Below, piece by piece: positions 23,395 to 34,884 of a stretch of DNA of 64,000 bases. The DNA is from Prochilodus magdalenae. Its lineage: Eukaryota > Chordata > Actinopteri > Characiformes > Prochilodontidae. How positions within the stretch are numbered: the first letter of the stretch is position 1; each line of letters starts with the position of its first letter. Below the pieces are notes generated by a model. The model had not been told where the DNA came from. It was given only the letters and a program-made list of their open reading frames with translations, and ran no database searches. The stretch is taken from NCBI GenBank assembly GCA_024036415.1, contig JAMWET010005075.1, positions 40,001-104,000 on the forward strand, in the 5' to 3' direction. Both the position numbers and the translations under genes were made by a program.

Positions 23395-23760
23395 CACTCA
23401 TCCTCAAAAAAAATATTGCACCCTGAAGGAAGTGTTGGGGTGCAGTGCTATTGGGAAGCAAGATAAAGGTTACCAGGAACAATACATGATGATACATAGG
23501 CACAATTTATTGAGCTACACATACAGAAGTAGTGTCTCTCAGTATGGAGACGGGCCGCAATGTTTGCTAACGCAACATGCCAGACAGTTCCTGCAGATTC
23601 TGCAGTAAGGGTTGGAGGTTGGGTGACACCAGGCCTTCTGGACATGCCCTTGATGTGGTGTCTGCATGAATGTAGCCCTGCATCATGCAGCCGTCTGCCA
23701 ATGGTGCTGGCACTAGCAGGATGACTCATGCAGGGCATCGCTGCTCAGCGATGCTGGTTG
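23395..23760 (-). mobile_element. Tc1-like fragment (family B, copy 5)
   Basis: Follows a TA with the terminus CACTCATCCTCAAAAAAAAT and the sub-terminal word GAAGGAAGTGTTGGGGTGCA. The minus strand shows transposase C-terminal words (SRRPGVTQPPTL). The other end is lost near 23.76 kb. Frames are broken. Confidence 0.75.
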
Positions 23761-24297
23761 GAATTCGGCACAACATTTGAAAAGTGCAGCTGCAGGCTAG
23801 TGCAATGCACTACATGTACTGATGCTACCTGCTTCTGGTAACAGCTTTGACTTATCGCATTACCTCTGTTGTAAAGTTTATGATGGTGGGAAAAGAATTC
23901 TTGTGGACACAAAGTGTTGTTCGTTGCTGTTTAAATGTTTGTATCCAAGAAAATAATAAGAAGCAGCAAGCAGATAAAGCTAGCACCTACCAATCGATCC
24001 ATGGTATAGACAGACTTGAAAGTGTGTGTGAAAGCGCAAACCAGCAATAGTAAGCTCCTCCCCAGTCAGTAAATCTACTTTTTCCATCTCAGTGATTGAA
24101 TAAAGCAGAAATTGGGCAGAATTGGTAGAATTCCCCTTTTATGGAAATCTTCCAAGGTCACTGAGTGCCGAAGCACATTAGAAGTGGGAAAGGAGAAATA
24201 GCTTCAGTGGCCAGCTCAGCATCTCTGGGCAAAAGTGAGTGCAAGAGCCAATTTTTCACATGGTTCACGGAGGTTAACTGTGTGTGTGCGTGTGCGC

Positions 24298-24322
24298 ATG
24301 TGTGTGTGTGTGTGTGTGTGTA
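24298..24322. repeat. (GT)n microsatellite
   Basis: A short GT run in otherwise unremarkable DNA. Confidence 0.9.
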
Positions 24323-24450
24323 TGTGAGGATGGTAAACATATGTCAGCAATGCAGTAGCAACGGCTACTCAAGGTTAGTTATTGCAGGCAGGCTTGGTCA
24401 GGTTAAAGAAATACTCTAGGCTTTTTCAGTGCAATCGGTTTTAAACTATA

Positions 24451-25705
24451 CAGTATCTCACAAAAGTGAGTGCACCCCTCACATTTTTATAAATATTTTA
24501 TCATATCTCCTCATGGAACTACACTGAAGATATGACACTTTGATACAATGTAAAGTAGTCAGTGTACAGCTTGTATAACAGTGTACATTTGCTGTGCCCT
24601 CAAAATAACTCAACACGCAGCCATTAATGTCTAAACCACTGGCAACGAAAGTGAGTACACCCCTACATGAGAATGGCCAAATTATGCCCAATTAGTCATT
24701 TTCCTTTCCCGGTGTCATGTGACTTGTTAGTGTCACAAGGTCTCAGGTGTGAATGGGGAGCAGTTGTGTTGGGTTTGGTGTTATTGCTCTTACTCTCTCA
24801 TACTGCTCACTGGAAGTTCAACATGGCACCTCATGGCAAATAACTCTCTGAGAATCTGAAAAAAAGATGGCCAAGGCTACAAGAAGATTGCTAACACCCT
24901 GGAACTGAGCTGGAGCACGGTGGCCAAGACCATACAGCAGTTTAACAGGCCAGGTTCCACTCAGAACAGGCCTCGCCATGGTCGACCAAAGAAGCTGAGT
25001 CTACGGGCTCAGTGTCATATCCAGAGGTTATCTTATAAGACGCATAAGTGCTGCCGGCATAGCTGCAGAGGTTAAAGGGGTGGGGTGTCAGCCTGTAAGT
25101 GCTCAGACCATACACCACACACTGTATCAAATTTGTCTGCATGGCTGTCACCCCAGAAGTAAGCCTCTTCTGAAGATGATGCACAAGAAAGTCCACAAAC
25201 AGTTTGCTGAAGGCAAGCGGGCTAAGGACATGGATTACTGGAGCCATGTTCTGTGTTTTGATGAGACCAAGATAAACGTATTTGGTTCAGATGGTGTCAA
25301 GCATGTGTGGCGGCAACCAGTAGGAGTACAAAGACAAGTGTGTCTTGGCTACAGTCAAGCATGGTGGTGGGAGTGTGATGGTTTGGGGCTGCATGAGTGC
25401 TGCCAACTGTGGGGAGCTACAGTTCATTGAGGGAACCATGAATGCCAACATGTACTATGACATACTGAAGCACAGCATTACGCCCCTCCTATCTGATACC
25501 TGGCCAAAGGGCAATATTCCAACATGATAATGATCCCAAACACACCTCCAAGATGACCACTGCCTTTCTAAAGAAACTGAGGGTAAAGGTGTTGGACTGG
25601 CCAAGCATGTCTTTAGACCTAACCTTAGCAAAGTCTATAACATCCACCAGCTCCGTGATGTCATCATAGAAGAGTGCAGGAGGATTTGAGATGCTTAATC
25701 CAATA
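24451..25705 (+). mobile_element. Tc1-like transposon, 3'-truncated (family K)
   Basis: Begins CAGTATCTCACAAAAGTGAG right after a TA. The left terminal region is about 215 bp and holds two direct repeats (AAAGTGAGTGCACCCCTCAC near 24464 and AAAGTGAGTACACCCCTAC near 24650). This is the IR/DR arrangement known from fish Tc1 elements such as Sleeping Beauty. The right inverted repeat is absent. A decayed transposase fills the interior. Confidence 0.9.
24823..25705 (+). pseudogene. Broken Tc1-like transposase (family K)
   Basis: The gene would have encoded a DD34E cut-and-paste transposase acting on the element ends. It opens MAPHGK and meets a stop at once. The paired-like DNA-binding part is frameshifted. 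The catalytic part is readable in pieces: FDETKINVFGSDG (first Asp present), GGGSVMVWGCMSAA, and in another frame [10 protein letters not shown] (second Asp present). After DWPSMSLDL a deletion of roughly 55 bp removes the segment that should hold the third catalytic residue (the IEHLW region). The sequence then stops short of the C-terminus. At least three frame disruptions make it dead. Confidence 0.88.
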
Positions 25706-26079
25706 ACTGTCATTTGTCATAAAGGCTGCTTTAGCTAATTTTGATCAAAATTGGCTGAAAAATTTAACCTTCATATCCAATGCCTCCTATTGGAATGAGC
25801 ATGTATACACATTTATATAAGGTTATGTCAGTGGTCATAATAAGCTTATGTAGGTTTAAAGCCGTGTTGCCATCCAGAGAAGCATACTGAGTTTTAGAAA
25901 TAACAGCAAGCTGAGATATTATCACCCTTTAAAGCCTGAAATAATTTTTCATAACATATCATATGCATTACTAACTAATACAAATGACATGTATTCACGT
26001 TTTACTGTCACATGCACTGGTCCAAAATTGCTCATTCATTATCTTAACTTATATGACCCATTGATCTACGTGGTCACGA
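25706..26079. other. Single-copy DNA, nothing recognised
   Basis: Includes TAATTTTGATCAAAATTGGC, a short palindrome around TTGATCAA. No element was recognised. Confidence 0.4.
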
Positions 26080-26308
26080 GGGGGTCAGCAAACACCCTGA
26101 ACAGCCAGGAAACAGCCTGGACAGGTCGCCAGTCCATCACATGGCAAACACAAAGTCATATACTCTTACCCCTTGTGGCAATTTAGCATCTCCAGTTTAC
26201 CTAACTGCACCTGGAGGGAACCCACACAGGCATGTGGAGAATTTTCTAATTCTGTTCACCCTGGCTGGGAATCAAGCCCCTGCACTTGTTGCTGTGAGGC
26301 ACTAGCGG
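26080..26308 (-). mobile_element. tRNA-derived SINE (DANA/HE1-like), minus-strand copy
   Basis: In reverse complement the usual order appears: a head near 26300 (complement of GCTGTGAGGCACTAGC), AACCCACACAGGCATGTGGA, AATTTAGCATCTCCAG, and AGGTCGCCAGTCCATCAC near the 3' part. It directly abuts the next SINE. Confidence 0.75.
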
Positions 26309-26590
26309 GCAGTCGTGGGCTGGAGGTTAGGGAACCAGCCTTGTGACTGGAGGGTTGCCGGTTTGATTCCCTGAACTGACAGTAACTACTGAGGTGCCCT
26401 TGAGCAAGGCACCTAACCCCCAACTGCTGGCAAATCCTGGGTGCCGTGGATAGGGCTGCCCACTGCTCCGGATAAGTGTGCTCACTGCCCCCTAGTGTGT
26501 GTGTTAACTAGTGAGTGTGTATGTGGGTGTTTCACTTCACGGATGGGTTAAATGCGGAGACTAAATTTCCCCACTGTGGGACATTTGAGA
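26309..26590 (+). mobile_element. tRNA-derived SINE with GCCCTTGAGCAAGGCACC core (family V), copy 1
   Basis: The head GTCGTGGGCTGGAGGTTAGG and the B-box-like word GCCGGTTTGATTCCC indicate a tRNA-derived promoter. The core GGTGCCCTTGAGCAAGGCAC and the end GGGTTAAATGCGGAGA are also present at 61 and 62.1 kb. There is no tRNA fold beyond the promoter boxes, so this is not a tRNA gene. Confidence 0.85.
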
Positions 26591-26599
26591 CATCAGTGC

Positions 26600-27245
26600 T
26601 ATATAGAGTATTAATAGCAAAGTGTCCGAGTGCAGTGCTGTGGTGGTGTTGGTGAAAGGTTCACAGCTTGTTCAGGAACCTGATGGCTTGTGGGTAGAAA
26701 CTGTTCATTAGCCGGTTTGTTCTGGCCTGGATGCTGCGGTACCTCCTGCCTGATGGCAGTAAGGTGAACAGGCCGTGTGCTGGGTGGCTGCAGTCCAACC
26801 GGATCTTCTGGATTTTCCTCAGGCAGCGGGACCGGTAGATGTCCTGCAGGTCTGGAAGTTTGCTGCCTATGATGGACTCCGCTGTCCTCACCACTCTCTT
26901 CAGGGCCTTGCGGTCGTAGGCAGTGCAGCTGCCATACCCGACAGTGATGCAGGCCGTGAGGATGCTCTCTATGGTGCATCTGTAGAAGTTGGTGAGGATG
27001 TCAGGAGGCAGACCAAACTTCCTGAGCCTTCTCAGGAAGAAGAGGCGTTGACAGGCAGACCTCACTACTTTCTTGGTGTGGAATGACCAGGAGAGGTCAT
27101 CGGTGAGGTGTACCCCGAGGAACCTAACACTGCTGACCCTCTCCACTTCAGCTCCATTGATGTACAGGGGAGAGTGACCACCCCTCTGCAGCTTCCTGTA
27201 GTCCACAATCATCTCCTTAGTTTTGCTGATGTTGAGACTAAGGTG
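26600..27245 (-). mobile_element. 5'-truncated L2-type LINE
   Basis: A non-LTR retrotransposon on the minus strand whose coding similarity begins abruptly near 27240, inside the reverse transcriptase, and runs through the C-terminus. 5' truncation is the normal result of incomplete target-primed reverse transcription. Its 3' side faces the family V SINE. Confidence 0.88.
26661..27238 (-). pseudogene. L2-type reverse transcriptase C-terminal fragment (open frame)
   Basis: About 190 codons without a stop, starting at HLSLNISKTKEMIVDYRK. The order of words is typical of the L2/CR1 group: YINGAEVERVSSVRFLGVHL, RLFFLRRLRKFG, NFYRCTIESILT, and the closing LLPSGRRYRSIQARTNR with SFYPQAIRFLN. The catalytic Asp-Asp motif lies upstream and is missing, so the product would be inactive. 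The undamaged frame suggests a fairly recent insertion. The first ~28 codons of the longer frame (27235-27320) do not belong to the LINE. Confidence 0.9.
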
Positions 27246-28089
27246 GTAACTCATAAAAATGGTCATCATGATAACTGATGGTACACTACAAGCACAGCAG
27301 ATAAAAATGCTGAAAGACATTACTTTAGTGCAGCGTGTGTATGTATGGACGCATATGTGTGTTTGTGTGACACTACGTATAAGATGTGTATCACCTCCAA
27401 GTCATGTTGACTGGATGAGCACAGCCTAAATGCCATTGCTGAAGATGTTATCGGGTGCCTCTCTGACGTTCAGACGCTTCTAAATCACATTTTAGCTCTC
27501 TGAATCACACAGGGGAACTTATTAATAGATCTCTGCTGCTGGAGCCTCAGACTTTGTTCCAAAAGTGAGGCAGCTCACAGGTTTAAAAGCTTGACTTTTC
27601 TAAATCAGTCTACATCTGAATCATCTCTCTTGGGGGGGATAGCTGCCTATCGGAGAGGGAGGTGGAGAAAGTCACAGCTGAGGAATGTTTATGTGCTGCT
27701 TGTGATAACTCACTTTTACCGGCTCCGACTCCACTTTGGTCCTCGAGTTAAGAGACAACAGCGACAGAGTGCAGATGCAAATGCCATCTCTAGGATCATA
27801 GGTGCAGGAAGGTTGCTGTAATAAGAAAACATTGTTGTATGGTGTTTATCATGGTTGCTTTAACAGATGCATAATCTCAAACGAAGGAAGATGAAACTAC
27901 AAAACTACAAGAAAGAAAACTTGAACTGTTCAGACACAAACACAAAACACTTTGCAATACATGTCCCTTCATCAGCCAACAACTTTACAGCTGTCAATCA
28001 AACTTTCATTTAGGAATTGAATTATTCTGACGTTGCTAATTTATAGTAGTAGTAGTAATAATAATAATAATAAATAAATAAATAAATAT
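27246..28089. other. Single-copy DNA with an AATA microsatellite
   Basis: 28045-28087 is a mixed AGT/AAT/AATA run. The rest shows no repeat or coding signal. Confidence 0.45.
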
Positions 28090-28265
28090 GGACAAGTTTC
28101 TGGATATAGGCCACATCAATGTTCAGCTACTCACTCATCAAAGAATTAAGCAGTTGGGCCAGACATGGTGGATGCCTTCCCTGGCACAATTCTGAGAAAG
28201 GCTGGCGTTTTAGCCTCTGCTGGTACACTCATATGATCATAGGCTTCCATACACCTGCAGATTCA
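28090..28265 (-). mobile_element. DNA transposon relic (family J, copy 1)
   Basis: GACAAGTTTCTGGATATAGG, GCCACATCAATG, GCACAATTCTGAGA and CTGCTGGTA occur in the same order as in 55.80-55.95 kb. The minus-strand translation of the other copy contains HTVIRVYQQWQKSQ, which resembles a transposase helix-turn-helix. The family is not identified. Confidence 0.5.
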
Positions 28266-28604
28266 GCTACTTCCTTTACTTACTGTATTATTCACTTAAA
28301 TTCAGCACAACAAATGTGCAAATTTATTTGAATTAAGCTTTATTTTGACCTTTTTCGTCTTTGTGTTTTTTATTACAGTCTGACCATGAAGCAAAATGCA
28401 GATTGCACAAAGCTTGTGTGGACTGTGGAGAGTCTTTTCATAGAAAAACAAAATATGAAGAATAATTATAAAATCATGGATTCCGTAACCTCCACAGACT
28501 TTGTCCTACAGAATAAAGTCTAATAGCACAAAGAAGAGTACATTGAAAGCATATGAATATTAAACCAGCATTTGAATATGTAAAATGTTGAGGACATGTA
28601 ATTT

Positions 28605-28680
28605 TTGTACACCCACCGTCCAATTTATTAGATGCAACCTCCTTGTATCTACACTCATTGCCCATTTTATCAGCTCCACT
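28605..28680 (+). mobile_element. Dispersed fish repeat (family G, copy 1, left part)
   Basis: CTTGTATCTACACTCATTG and CCATTTTATCAGCTCCACT are words of a common otophysan dispersed repeat also seen at 36.0 and 38.25 kb. It is cut by the Tc1 element and continues at 30253. Confidence 0.65.
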
Positions 28681-30252
<1,572 letters not shown>

Positions 30253-30350
30253 CCATATAGGAGCACTTGTGATTCAAAATCTATTCCTCTGCATACTTTG
30301 TTACCTTGTTCTTCTATAATCAAGACCACCAGTGTGCACACAGCATGCAG
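30253..30350 (+). mobile_element. Dispersed fish repeat (family G, copy 1, right part)
   Basis: CCATATAGGAGCACTTGTGA and the words after it resume the repeat interrupted at 28680. Removing the Tc1 and one TA restores continuous family G order. Confidence 0.6.
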
Positions 30351-30454
30351 TAAATAGCCAAGACATGGAAAAAGTGTGTCACTGTACCGTTACTTACCAA
30401 CACAGTCCTGCTGTGTTGGGGTGAAAAACCTTGAGAGAGTGCTTTGAGTGTTGA

Positions 30455-30942
30455 TAGAGAAGCCATTATATCAGGCCCTGCAGGTGAAGCTGCTTGGTTT
30501 GGCTTAGGTATGTTCCCAGGCCAACTGGAGCCTCACCAGGGAGATTTCTGGCCACCACAACTAACAGTTGCCACCCTTACAGCTTGGTTTGGTCAGGAAG
30601 CTCACTAGAAGTTAGTCTAAATTATATACACAAGCCTCAGGAGATCACGTTCATGACATAATGCATTATCACCAAGACCAGTACTGAGTAATCTGGAAAT
30701 TGGTGCTGAAATTGAGCTCTTACTTCGAGTCTAAAAGACAAATCAGATCAGAATGTTGTCTTTTCCCCTTCTGTTGTGTGTTGTGTGTCCTGTGTGTGTG
30801 TGTTGAAATAGCATCCATTGTAATAGGCACTGCAGATGAAGTGCTTGGCTTGCCTTAGGTCTATCCCAGAGGCAATCAAGATCTCACCAGTGACTGTTCT
30901 TGCCACTACAGCTGACATGCAGTTGCTACCCTTACAGTCTGG
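30455..30942. repeat. Diverged local duplication, ~130-bp unit
   Basis: 30455-30590 and 30803-30942 share the order CAGGTGAAGCTGCTTGG / CAGATGAAGTGCTTGG, GGCTTAGGTATGTTCCCAG / GCCTTAGGTCTATCCCAG, CTCACCAG, GGCCACCACA / GCCACTACA, and GTTGC-ACCCTTACAG. A (GT)-rich stretch lies between the two. Confidence 0.6.
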
Positions 30943-31601
30943 TGTGCTTCTACTCTCATTTATTTTTCCTTAGCAAAGAAACTTGGGCTTTTCAAGGGCT
31001 GTAGCCACTGTGCAGGTCTGTTTATTAGCCATGGCAGTGAACAACTTTCAAATGTTTACTATTTCAAAGTATTTGATGTGCTGGGCTTTAGGTTACAAGC
31101 TAGTCCATTTATTATGTGTGATTGCTGATGCAACGCCATCACCATGCTGAAGGCTACACGACTAACAGCTCTACAAAATGTCCTTGTATTCTCATGTTCG
31201 TGCTTGATGTCATCTTCCACTGCTCAAGTTGCTTTCCAATATTCAAGAACGCCAGGGGAATGACTTGTCAATTGGGAAGACCTGAAAGTGTCATCCTTTA
31301 CTGTGGGATCTAACGCCTGGCAAAAATAATGACCCACAGGCATAAGTTGAAATGAAAATGGTGCACATAAATCTACTTTAGAAACCTAATAAGGCAAGAA
31401 ATAGACATTGATGCTCATCAAATCATTGTTGGTACAAATTCTAGCTAATATGAAAGGACAAGACTCCCTTTATATTACCAGTGCTATTAAAGTCTCTCCT
31501 TAATCTTTCCCATCAGCCTGACCCTTCTTATGGGCAGCGTCAACTTCCTTCTGAATTTCTCCTGCCTTTACTCAGATTAACCCCTAATCTACCATTACAT
31601 A

Positions 31602-32134
31602 CAGGGGTTGGACAACGAAACTGAAACACCTGGTTTTAGACCACAATCATTTATTAGTATGGTGTAGGGCCTCCTTTTGTGGCCAATACAGCGTCAGTTC
31701 GTCTTGGGAATGACATATACTGCGTCCTGCACAGTGGTCAGAGGGATTTTAAGCCATTCTTCTTGCAGGATAGTGGCCAGGTCACTACGTGATGCTGGTG
31801 GAGGTTCGTCCTTCTTGGTGGTATGCTGACATTACCCTGGATACCGTGGCTCTTGATACATCACAAAGACTTGCTGTCTTGGTCACAGATGCGCCAGCAA
31901 GACGTGCACCAACAATCTGTCCTCTTTTGAACTCTGGTATGTCACCCATAATGTTGTGTGCATTGCAGTATTTTGAGCAGAACTGTGCTCTTACCTGCTA
32001 ACTGAACCTTCACACTCTGCTCTTACTGGTGCAATGTGCAATTAATGAAGACTGGCCACCAGGCTGGTCCAATTTAGCCATGAGACCTCCCACACTAAAA
32101 TGACAGGTGTTTCAGTTTCATTGTCCAACCCCTG
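31602..32134 (-). mobile_element. Miniature Tc1-like element (family A, copy 3)
   Basis: A 533-bp unit between TA dinucleotides, with inverted ends starting CAGGGGTTGGACAACGAAAC. It is nearly identical in length and order to the copy at 5.9 kb and has the same internal deletion. The few differences imply that the copies moved relatively recently. Confidence 0.94.
31785..31949 (-). pseudogene. Intact 54-codon transposase helix-turn-helix frame (no catalytic core)
   Basis: The frame starts [20 protein letters not shown], passes through [19 protein letters not shown], and ends RTSTSIT before a TAG. This is the first helix-turn-helix of a Tc1-like transposase and nothing else. The stop lies at the deletion junction. 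The remaining C-terminal tail (LQEWLKIPLTT, LYMSFPR) follows in another frame. If transcribed, it could bind the element ends without cutting. Expression is unproven and no promoter was identified. Confidence 0.6.
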
Positions 32135-32968
32135 TATATCCCAGTGGTGATCATCTAAGTTCACTTAAGTTAAGGCAAGGGCATGTTAATCAATGCACTG
32201 ACGGGTGGACTGCTCAGCGGGTGGACTGTGGCAAAATGATAATTGGAAATGGCCGCCAAAATAAATCTGTCTGATTGTAAATAAAACAACACACACATCA
32301 CACACTGACCTCCAAGGAGGGTGTGATAGAGAGGGTGTGTTATGGAATATGGGCCCAAATTTATATTCTTAATAAAATAATGCCTGACATAATTAGGGCC
32401 CTGTATCTGTGTGGTATTTAAAACCATTGGTGCTTGCACACACAGCAGTTTGTCTTCCTGGAACTATATGCAATAAGCTGGACCTTAGTGAGAGCACCCA
32501 TGGTAGTTAATCTTTAGCTTTAAGAATTACACTGATCTAATGTGGATAAGAACAGGGTGGTTGCAGGGTTGTCTTTACAGCGTGCGTATGTGTGTGCGCG
32601 GGAGTGCATCTGTCTGTCCTTGCGTCTTTGTGTGTGCGACTGTCTGTTACCTCTCTCCTCATAATGAGTCTATTGATTTAATTGACCTCCATTAAAGGAT
32701 GTAAAAGGGGTTTTATGATTAATTGGAGGGAAAATCAACATGTAAATCCCAAAGGGGCTGGGGAGGGGGTGGTGGGGGTGTGAGAGAGAACGTGAGAACG
32801 AGCGAGACAGACAGAGATTTAATGGACTTAGGACATGGATATTGATTAGCCACCCTGCAGCTAAATTAATTTTTCCAATCTTGGATTAATTAAGAGCCCC
32901 CTGCATGAGAGAAGCTGCTGTAAATAGATGCAGTGTGTGGCTAGGTCAAGAGAGACAGAACAACAGGG

Positions 32969-33008
<40 letters not shown>

Positions 33009-33402
33009 TGCAGTTGATGGCACACAAGGACATTCCTCTAAATACTGGGCATGTGTCAAACCATTAAAATCACACCCTCTCACACCCACAATGTCAGGGA
33101 GAAAATCAATTTGGAATTTGCGATTTTTTTTTTTTTTTGTGCCTCCCCAAAGTGAAAGAGACGATTAACCTCTTAAAATTCATGAGGTTACAGTTCCAGA
33201 ATGGCATTATTGGTCACAGAAGTGCCACTGGATTTCATTATGCATCTCAAATCATCAGAGTCAAAGTGCGTACGTGGCTTTTTATGTCTGTTCGTTCATG
33301 TGCACTCATCAGTGTTAGAGAGTAACAGGACAATAACTGTGTTCAGCTCCAAAACAAAAGATACAGGAACAGAAAAAGGCTCTTTGAGGTAGGCGGGTAA
33401 AA

Positions 33403-33444
<42 letters not shown>

Positions 33445-33550
33445 CTAAAGGGGCCTAGATGTCATGACAAGAATGCACATCTGGGCTCACTTTGGTAAAC
33501 TTCAGGCAAACTCCTCCACCAATAAGTGAGCATCCTTTCTAAAACCTGTG
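32135..33550. other. Single-copy DNA with TAATTA-rich part and microsatellites
   Basis: 32650-32900 contains TTGATTTAATTGACC, TTATGATTAATTGG and GGATTAATTAAG, typical of homeodomain-rich regulatory DNA (inference). Microsatellites are (GA)n at 32970-33004, a T run at 33124-33140 and (GT)n at 33404-33441. No gene was seen. Confidence 0.4.
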
Positions 33551-33664
33551 TCACCTTCCTCTAGTGCAGGGTTTCTCAATCTGTGGGGCTGTGGACCACC
33601 AATGGGCCATGAAGCACCCCTGAGTGGTCCGTGGGCCTGCATTCAGGCGGAGGCAGCGGTTTGT

Positions 33665-33850
33665 AGTGTAATGAGTCATCCAAATACTGCAGTGGTGTCG
33701 TGCCAGGCTGCCATGGAGTAACTCCGAATGGCGGCAGGTCATCTTCAGTGACAAGTTCTGCTTTTGTCTTGGTGAGGACGACTAACGAAACCAAGTGTGG
33801 AGGCACCGTAGTCAGCGCCAAGATGAACGCTTTACTGTCACGTGTCAGTA
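33665..33850 (+). mobile_element. Tc1-like fragment (family B, copy 7)
   Basis: The words GTCATCTTCAGTGACAAGTT and TGGAGGCACCGTAGTCAGC correspond to the region around the first catalytic Asp in family B copies at 7.2 and 47.7 kb. It runs directly into the 14-bp minisatellite. Confidence 0.7.
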
Positions 33851-33855
33851 GAACT

Positions 33856-34206
33856 CCCCACAGGACGCTGCCCACAGGACGCTGCCCATAGGACGTTGCC
33901 CACAGGACGCTACCCACAGGACGCTGCCCACAGGTCCCTGCCCACAGGACGCTGCCCACAGGATGCTGCCCACAGGTCGCTGCCCACAGGACGCTACCCA
34001 CAGGTCGCTGCCCACAGGACGCTACACACAGGACGCTACCCACAGGACGTTGCCCACAGAACGCTGCCCACAGGATGCTGCCCACAGGACGCTGCCCACA
34101 GGTCGCTGCCCACAGGACGCTACCCACAGGTCGCTGCCCACAGGACACTACACACAGGACGCTACCCACAGGACGCTGCCCACAGGACGCTGCCCACAGG
34201 ACGCTA
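33856..34206. repeat. 14-bp minisatellite
   Basis: About 25 units of CCCACAGGACGCTG, with variants (CATAGGACGTTG, AGGTCGCTG, AGGACGCTAC). Since 14 is not a multiple of three, the reading frame cycles every three units. No frame contains a stop, so overlapping open frames occur on both strands and are artefacts. The array starts inside family B relic sequence (ACTCCCCACAGG) and ends before a family G relic. Confidence 0.97.
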
Positions 34207-34213
34207 TTGTCTG

Positions 34214-34395
34214 GATAGTTTTGGTTTTGTTTGAAGAGGATTCTCAGTCCAGCAGTGACACTGATGTGTTTAAACACTCCAGCAGCACTGCTGTATCTGA
34301 TTCACTCACACCAGAACAACACACACTAACACACCACCACCATGTCAGTGTCACTGCTGTGCCAGGAATGATCCACCACCCACATAATACCTGCT
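34214..34395 (-). mobile_element. Dispersed fish repeat (family G, copy 2) with inverted CAGCAGTGACACTGA
   Basis: CAGCAGTGACACTGA (34250 region) is repeated inverted as TCAGTGTCACTGCTG (34345 region), with TTTAAACACTCCAGCAGCAC between them. These words are the 3' half of the repeat whose 5' half is seen at 28.6 kb. Confidence 0.6.
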
Positions 34396-34480
34396 TTGAG
34401 CTGTGAGCAAGGTAACATTTTCAGCTTGAGGAATGAAATAAACACAGTTTCAACCTACAAATGATCAGCATGGGCTACAG

Positions 34481-34658
34481 CAGGGGTACACAACTCCAGG
34501 TCCTGGAGGGCCGGGTCCAGCACAGTTTGGTAACTACCTACTCAAGCACACCTAATTACACACATCTGTTCATTGCCAACTTTTTGTGGGTATGCGCAGG
34601 AGGGACCACCAAACTGTGCTGGATACCGGCCCTTCAGGACTGGAGGTGTGCATCCCTG
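34481..34658. mobile_element. Short hAT-like MITE
   Basis: The left end CAGGGGTACACAACTCCAGG with TCCTGGAGGGCCGG faces the right end CCGGCCCTTCAGGACTGGAG with CATCCCTG, giving about 45 bp of inverted repeat in 178 bp. It has no coding capacity, and I could not see a clear 8-bp target duplication, so the superfamily is a guess. Confidence 0.7.
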
Positions 34659-34884
34659 CAACTGTAGAACTACAAAGTGCACCTAAACATTCCAAAACGC
34701 TGTATATACTTTTGTAACAAGAAGAGGACAAAATAATGCCTGACATAATCAATTAACATTTATTGATTCATTCACTGAAAAATGAATGAAAGTGGCAACA
34801 TTTTTATAGGAATGGAAACTCTTCTATAAATGTGCTGATTATACGACATCACAAAAATTATGAATTCATAAAAGCTTTAGTTTC

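Larger units (their letters stand above)
22601..24142. mobile_element. Possible old DNA element hosting two later insertions
   Basis: The left words TTAAAGGGGAAGCCCACCAA and the right words (complement of GAATTCCCCTTTTA at 24128-24141) are loosely inverted. A related word, TTTAAAGGGAACTCCACC, occurs at 52.28 kb. Inside lie a family H end and a family B fragment. The similarity is weak, so this is tentative. Confidence 0.3.

Noticed and set aside
26309..26400. A tRNA gene, because of the B-box-like word
   Set aside because: It lacks a cloverleaf and anticodon stem. The same sequence recurs as a SINE at 61 and 62.1 kb.
26775..27086. A 103-codon plus-strand frame
   Set aside because: It is antisense to the L2 reverse transcriptase fragment.
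33576..34406. Frames of 130-233 codons over the GC-richer block as a repetitive secreted protein
   Set aside because: The frame cycles through the 14-bp minisatellite and appears on both strands. It also crosses a transposon relic.
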